A DNA stretch of 64,000 bases, taken from Rapana venosa (lineage: Eukaryota > Mollusca > Gastropoda > Neogastropoda > Muricidae). The position numbers were made by a program, and so were the translations under genes. The DNA is taken from assembly GCA_028751875.1 (NCBI GenBank), contig CM054135.1:11499467-11563466 (forward strand), given 5' to 3'. Within the stretch, counting starts at the first letter, position 1. Each line of letters opens with the position of its first letter. The notes under the pieces were generated by a model that was not told the DNA's origin, did not search any database, and saw only the letters and a list, made by a program, of their open reading frames with translations. Shown one piece after another: positions 29,001 to 35,303 of the stretch.

Positions 29001-32000
29001 GTTGTGTGTTGGGGGAGGGTGTGTGTATGTTTTGTGTGTGTGTGTGTGTTGGGGGAGGGTGTGTTTGGGGGGGGTGTGTTGGGGGAGGGTTTTGTGTATG
29101 TTTTGTGTGTGTGTGTGGTGTGTGTTGGGAAGGGTGTGTGTATGTTGTGTGTGTATGGTGTGTGTGTGTGTTTGGGGGAGGGTGTGTGTATGTTTTGTGT
29201 GTGTGTGTGTGTTGGGGGAGGTGTGTGTGTATGTTGTGTGTGTGTGTTGTGTGTGTTGGGGGAGGGGTGTGTGTATGTTTATTGTGTTTTTTGTGGTGTG
29301 TTGGGGGAGGGTGTTGTGTGGAGGTGTTTGGGTGGGTGTGTGTGTGTGTTGGGGGAGGGTGTGTTAGGGATGGGATTTTGTGTTGTGTGTTGGGGTGAGG
29401 GTGTTGTGTTGGGGGAGGGTGTGTTAGGGAGGGTGTGTGTATGTTTTGTGTGTGTGTGTGTTGGGGGAGGGTGTGTTAGGGATGGGTGTGTGTATGTTTT
29501 GTGTGTGTGTGTTGGGGGAGGGTGTGTTGGGGGGGGTGTGTGTTATGTTTTGTGTGTGTGTGTGTAGTGTTGGGGAAGGGTGTGTTGGGATGGGTGTGTG
29601 TATGTTTTGTGTGTGTGTCACTGTGTTGGGGAAGGGTGTGTTGGGTAGGGTGTGTGTATGTTTTGTGTGTGTGCGTGTTGGGGGAGGGTGTGTGTATGTT
29701 TTGTGTGTGTGTGTGTGTTGGGGGAGGGTGTGTTAGGGTGGGTGTGTGTATGTTTTGTGTGTGTGTGTGTGTGTTGAGGGATGGGTGTGTGTATGTTTTG
29801 TGTGTGTGTGATGTTGGGGGAGGGTGTGTGTATGTTTTGTGTGTGTGTGTTTTGTTGGGGGAGGGTTTGTGTGTATGTTTTTGTGTGTGTGGTGTGTTGT
29901 TGGGGGAGGGTGTGTGTGTATGTTTTGTGTGTGTGTGTGTGTGTGTTGTTGGGGGAGGTGTGTATATGTTTTGTGTGTGTGTGTTTTGTGTGTTTTGTGT
30001 GTGTGTGTGTCTGTGTGTGTGTGTGTGTGTTTGTGGTGTGTGTGTGTTTTGTGTGTGTGTGTTTTGTGTGGGGTGTGTGTGTGTTTTGTGTGTGTGTGTG
30101 TGTGTTTTGTGTGTGTGTGGTGTTTTGTGTGTGTGTGTGTGTGTGTGTGTGCTGTGTGTGTGTGTGCTGGGGGAGGGTGTGGTAGGGGAGGATATGTGTG
30201 TGTTTTGTGTGTCTGTGTCTGTGTGTGTTGGGGAAGGGTTTGTGTTGGGGGAGGGTGTGTGGGGGTGGATTGTGTAGGAGTGTGTATGTGTGTGTTAGTG
30301 TGTTAGTGTTAGAGTGTCTGTGTTTGTGTGCTGGGGGAGGGTGGGTTAGGGGAGGGTGTGTTTGTGTTTTGTGTGTGTGTGTGTGTGTATCTGTCTCTCT
30401 GTGTGTGTTGGGGAAGGGTGTGTTAGGGGAGGGTGTGTGTGTGAGTGTGTATGTGTATGTTAGTGTGTGTGTGTGTGTGTTAGTGTTAGAGTGTCTGTGT
30501 GTGAGTGTGTCTTTCTAAAGTTTTTAATTAAATTTAAAAAAAACAACTTTTATTTAGAGGATAATGAATGAGCACTCGTGTGTAGTTGGCGTGTATGACT
30601 GTTTTCAAGTACCTCACCATACAGGCAGCTGTACTTTGTTGTCAGAAGTTTTTTTTCTCTTTAAATGGAGAGTACAGGTTGTTGTGGGGATCAGTGACTA
30701 GGTCGGCCCAGGATAGGCAGGAGTGGAAGCGCTTTGTTGCTGCCCTACACACCACTGGGTGTAATGGTTGATGATGATGATGACAGGTTGTTGTGTTAGG
30801 AGCCTATCATGGTTGAAAAAACAATCTCAACATAACGTTTCAAAGCATATGTTAGCGGAGGCTTTGGCACATGTTAGCGGAGGCCTTGGCACTTTGTTCA
30901 TATCAGGAACTGACACAGCTTTTAGTCTGAGCCAGGATGTCTGAGTGATAGATAGTTTTGTCATTTACCGAGCTTTTATTCAAAGTACAGTGTGTGTTCC
31001 GTAATCATTCTGAGAATTCAGAACCGTTATGTGTGAAACAGATATAAATGTAGGAGAAGTCATAATAGTTTTTTTTTTTTTTCCTTTTCCAGATCAAGAC
31101 GAGCCAGACGCTGCAAGGCGAGGTGAGTTCGTGCATGTTTGCCTGTACCAGTGGTCGTAGTGCTTTATGACTTGTTCCTTCTCCCTTATGGACGGGACAG
31201 CTCAGTGGTCGGAGCACTCACTTTCCCCCAGCCAAGGTTAAGCAGTATTGAGCGTGGCTATCAGTTGGATGGGTGACCGTTTGCATGCCTTGGCTTCAGT
31301 ACAGTCTCCCAGTTCACCCAGCTGTAAATGGGTACCTGCCTCTTTAGGGACAGGGAAGGTAAAGCAGCGAGGGAGAGGAGATGGGTGCTGCCCTCAATAT
31401 GCTGGCCCTAGAGAAGTGAGGTCTCTGACGCCTCACTCCCCTATGACCCTATAGGTTATGGGACACCTTTACCTTTACCTTCTTTAAAAAAAAAAAAAAT
31501 TCTTTTATTTCAAGGATAATGGAATAAGCACTCATGTGCTTTTTTACATCCCTTCTCCCCTATGTGTCTGTGGCAAAGAAAACCAGACTGGTGAGCACAT
31601 CCTTCAGAGGTTCACACTATGCAGCGACCTGAGGAAGATGGTGTGGCTGACGGAGATAACCCTGCAAACCAAGCTGTACGGCCCACGAGAAGAGCTGGAA
31701 AGGACATTATTTTTCCCCAACACATCTGACATTGTAAAAGAGCAAATGAGAGAAGAAGGAGATAGTGTTTTATTTTTGTTTTGTGTTCTTATCTTTCTGG
31801 CACTCACAAGAAAAACAACAATAATCATATTGTGAGAAAAAGTCAGCTAGGTGGTGGATTTTTGGTCTAGCAGTCAGGCACCTGTGTAGTAGTGTTTGAG
31901 CGGTTCACAGTTTGAATCCTCCAAAGTCAGTGTTCTTTTTCTCCATTATTGCTAGTTTTTATTTTAAGTTTGTCAAAACATTTTTGCATCTGTAACTAAC

Positions 32001-35000
32001 AAAGCTTCATGTAGAAAAAATATTTTTAAAAAAGGAGGATAAACTGCTCTTGTCTAAATGTTTAAAAAAAAAAATTTTTTTAGAAATTGTTTATTTTGAG
32101 GATAATGGAATAAGCACTCATATGCTTTTTCTTACATCCAGTCCCCATTTCAGGCAGTTTTGTCATTCATTCCATTGTGTTTGTGTGCATGCATGCGTGC
32201 GTGTGCATGCGTGCGTGCATGTGTGTGTGTGTGTGTGTGCATGTGGTCCATGCGTCTGTGCATGTGTGTGTGTGTTTGTCCATGCATCCATGTGTGTGCG
32301 TCCTTGTGTGCGAGTTGTGTGTGTGCATGCTCATGTTCATATGCGCATACTTGCATGTGGGCATGCATGCATGCATGTGTGTGTGTGTGTGTCTGTGTGC
32401 AGGCAGCGACAGCGCTCTGTCCGAGGGCCAGGTTGCAGGCATTGTGTTGGCTGTGGTCGTCGTCATCGCCATCAGCATACTGCTCCTTGTGCTGCTCTAC
32501 AGGTAGGGGTACTGGGTTGGTTTGGGGGGGGGGGGGGGGGGGTGTTGGGGGAGGTGGGGGGGGGGGGTTGTTGGGGGAGGTGGTGGAGGGGGAGTTGTTG
32601 TAGGTGAATAGGAATGAGGGTATTTGTGTTTATAGGTTGGTGGTATGGGCATGTCACAAGATCCCAAGGAATTACAAAGACAGTTTTGCAAGGCACTGTC
32701 CAAGGAGGAAGAAGAAGAGGCAGACCAAGGAAGAGCTGGGAGGATAACATCAGTGAATGGACAGGCCTAGAACTCAACAAAACCCTGAGAAAGGCAGAAC
32801 AGAGAGAGGAATGGAGGGAACTGGTTGTTGAGTCTTTGAGGGTGCCCCCACGGTCGTCAGACTACGGGACAGATAGATAGATAGATAGATAGGTTGGTGT
32901 AAGTGTTTGTCAAAGTCAAAGTGAGTTAGTGTGTGGGATATATGTGTTTGTGTGTGTGTGTGTGGAGAGGGGGAGGGTGTGCGTGTGTGTGTGTGTGTGC
33001 ATGCGTGCGTGCTTGCGTATGCACGCGTGTGTATGTGTGTGTCTGTCTGTGTAAGTGTATGTATGTGTGTTTGTGTTTCTGTGTGTGTGTGTCTTCAATT
33101 TTACGTCTGTTCACTTATAAAGAGATATTAGATGAGTTTCTGTGTGTATGTTTGTTGTCTTCAATTTAACGTCTGCTCACTTTATGTGATATTAGACGAA
33201 TGTACGAATGACAAGCATGTGTATGTTTGTGTGTGTGTGTGCGCGCACGCATGCGAGCTTGCATGTGTGCGCGTGCATTCAAGCATGTGTGTGCGCACGC
33301 GCATGCACGTGTGCGTGAGCTAAATAACAAACATGTGATTTTTTAAAAATGTAAGGGAGAGAACTGTGAAAATTCGAACTGAGTTGTTGACCTTTGCTAA
33401 TGGCGGGGACAGGAGTCACGTGGGGCGGAAGAGGCAGGCGGAGACTGTGTCCTTTCAGAACCCCTCCTACGGCAACCAGCAAGTCCACGTGAGTGTGCTT
33501 GTTCCTTGGCCCTCAGACTGTAGAGAAACTGTGTGTGTGTAGTGTGTATGTGTGTAGTGTGTGTGTTAGTGTGTAGTGTGTGTGTGTAGTGTGTAGTGTG
33601 TGTGTGTGGTGTAGTGTTGTGTGTAAGTGTGGTGTGAGTGGGTGGGTGTAGTGTGTGTGTAGTTGTGTGTGGTGTATGTAGTGTGTGTGTTTTAGTGTGT
33701 GTGGTGTGTGTGTGTGTAGTGTGTGTGTGTGTAGTGTGTGTGTTGTGTGGTGTTGTAGTGTGTGTGTGTAGTGGGTGTAGTGGGTGTGTAGTGTGGGTGA
33801 AGTGTAGTGGTGTAGTGTGGTGTGTAGTGTAGTGTGGGTGTAGAGGTGTGTGTAAGTGGGTGTGTGTAGTGTAGTGTGTGTAGTGTGTGTGTGTAAGTGT
33901 GTGTGTGTGTAGTGTTTGTAGTGTGTGTGTGTAAGTGTTGTGTGTAAGTGTGTAGTGTGTGTATGTAGTGTGTGTGTGTGTAGTGTCACTGTGTGTGTGT
34001 GTAGTGTCACTGTGTGTGTGTGTGGTGTGTGTGTAGTGTGTGTGTGTGGTGTGTGTGTAGTGTGTGTGTGTAGTGTTTGTGTAGTGTGTGTGTGTAGTGT
34101 CACTTGTGTGTGTGTAGTGTCACTGTGTGTGTGTGTTGTGTGTGTAGTGTGTGTGTGTAGTGTGTGTGTGGTATGTGTGTGTGTAGTGGGTGTGTAGTGT
34201 GTGTGTGTAGTGTGTGTGTAGTGTGTGTAGTGTGTGTGTGTTTTAGTGTGTGTGTGTTTGTGTGTAAGTGTGTGTGGTGTAGTGTAGTGTGTATAGTGTG
34301 TGTGTAGTGTGTGTGTGTGTAGTGTTTGTGTAGTGTGTTTGTGGTGTAGTGTGTGTGTAGTGTAGTGTGTGTAGTGTGTGTGTAGTGTGTGTGGTGTAGT
34401 GGTGTGTGTGTGTAGTGTGTGTGTAGTGTGTGTGTGTAATGTGTGTGTAGTGTGTGTGTAGTGTGTGTGTTAGTGTGGTGTGTAGTGTTGTGTGTGTAGT
34501 GTGTGTAGTGTAGTGTGTGTGTTGTAGTGTGTGTGTTGTGTGGTGTTTGTAGTGTGTGTGTAGTGTGTGTGTGTGTGTAAGTGTGTGTGTAGTGTATGTG
34601 TGTAGTGTTTGTGTAGGTGGAGTGTTTGGTGTGTTGTAGTGTGTGTGTAGTGTTTGTGTGTGGTTGTTCGTGTGTGTAGTGTGTTTGTTAGTGTGGTAAG
34701 TGTGAGTGTGTTGTGTGAAGTGTGGTGTTTTGTGGTGTGTGTGTAGTGTTTGTGTAGTGTTTGTGTATTGTTATTGTGTGTGTAGTATGATGTGTGTATT
34801 GTGTGTGGTGGTTTGTTGTGTGTGTAGTTTTGTTGTTGTGTGATTGTGTAGTGTGGAGTAGTGTGTGTAGTATGTAGTGTGTGTGTAGTGTGGTGGTGTC
34901 ACTGTGTGTGTGGTGTAGTGTAAGTGTGTAGTGTCACTGTGCGTGTGCTTGTGTGTATGTATGTGAGAGAAAGAGAGAGTCAGTGTGTGTATATTTAAAA

Positions 35001-35264
35001 CATTTTTTAACATTTTATTTCAAGGACAATGGAATAAGCACCATGAGCTTTTTTACATCCGGTCCCTGTGTGTATGCAGTTTTGTCATCCGTTCCCACCG
35101 GCACATGGTGGCCTACTCTTCTGAAAAGCGGAACGGGTTTTAACATGTGCGAGATGTTCTGCGTGCGTTCCCACACGGGACCTCAGTTTATAGTCTCATC
35201 TGAAGGACTTTTGGGGGGAGTGGAGTCGGCACTGATGTTAACTGTGTATGTGTGTGTATGTGTC

Positions 35265-35303
<39 letters not shown>

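Noticed and set aside
26200..29736. Long plus-strand Cys/Gly/Val-rich frames up to 449 codons
   Set aside because: Direct consequence of TGT/GGG/GTG repeats without stops. All three frames are open and none shows a domain.
31232..31290. Possible 5S rRNA gene
   Set aside because: Only the 3' half resembles 5S, and it is embedded in a dispersed element with a second copy. There is no terminator T run at the right place.
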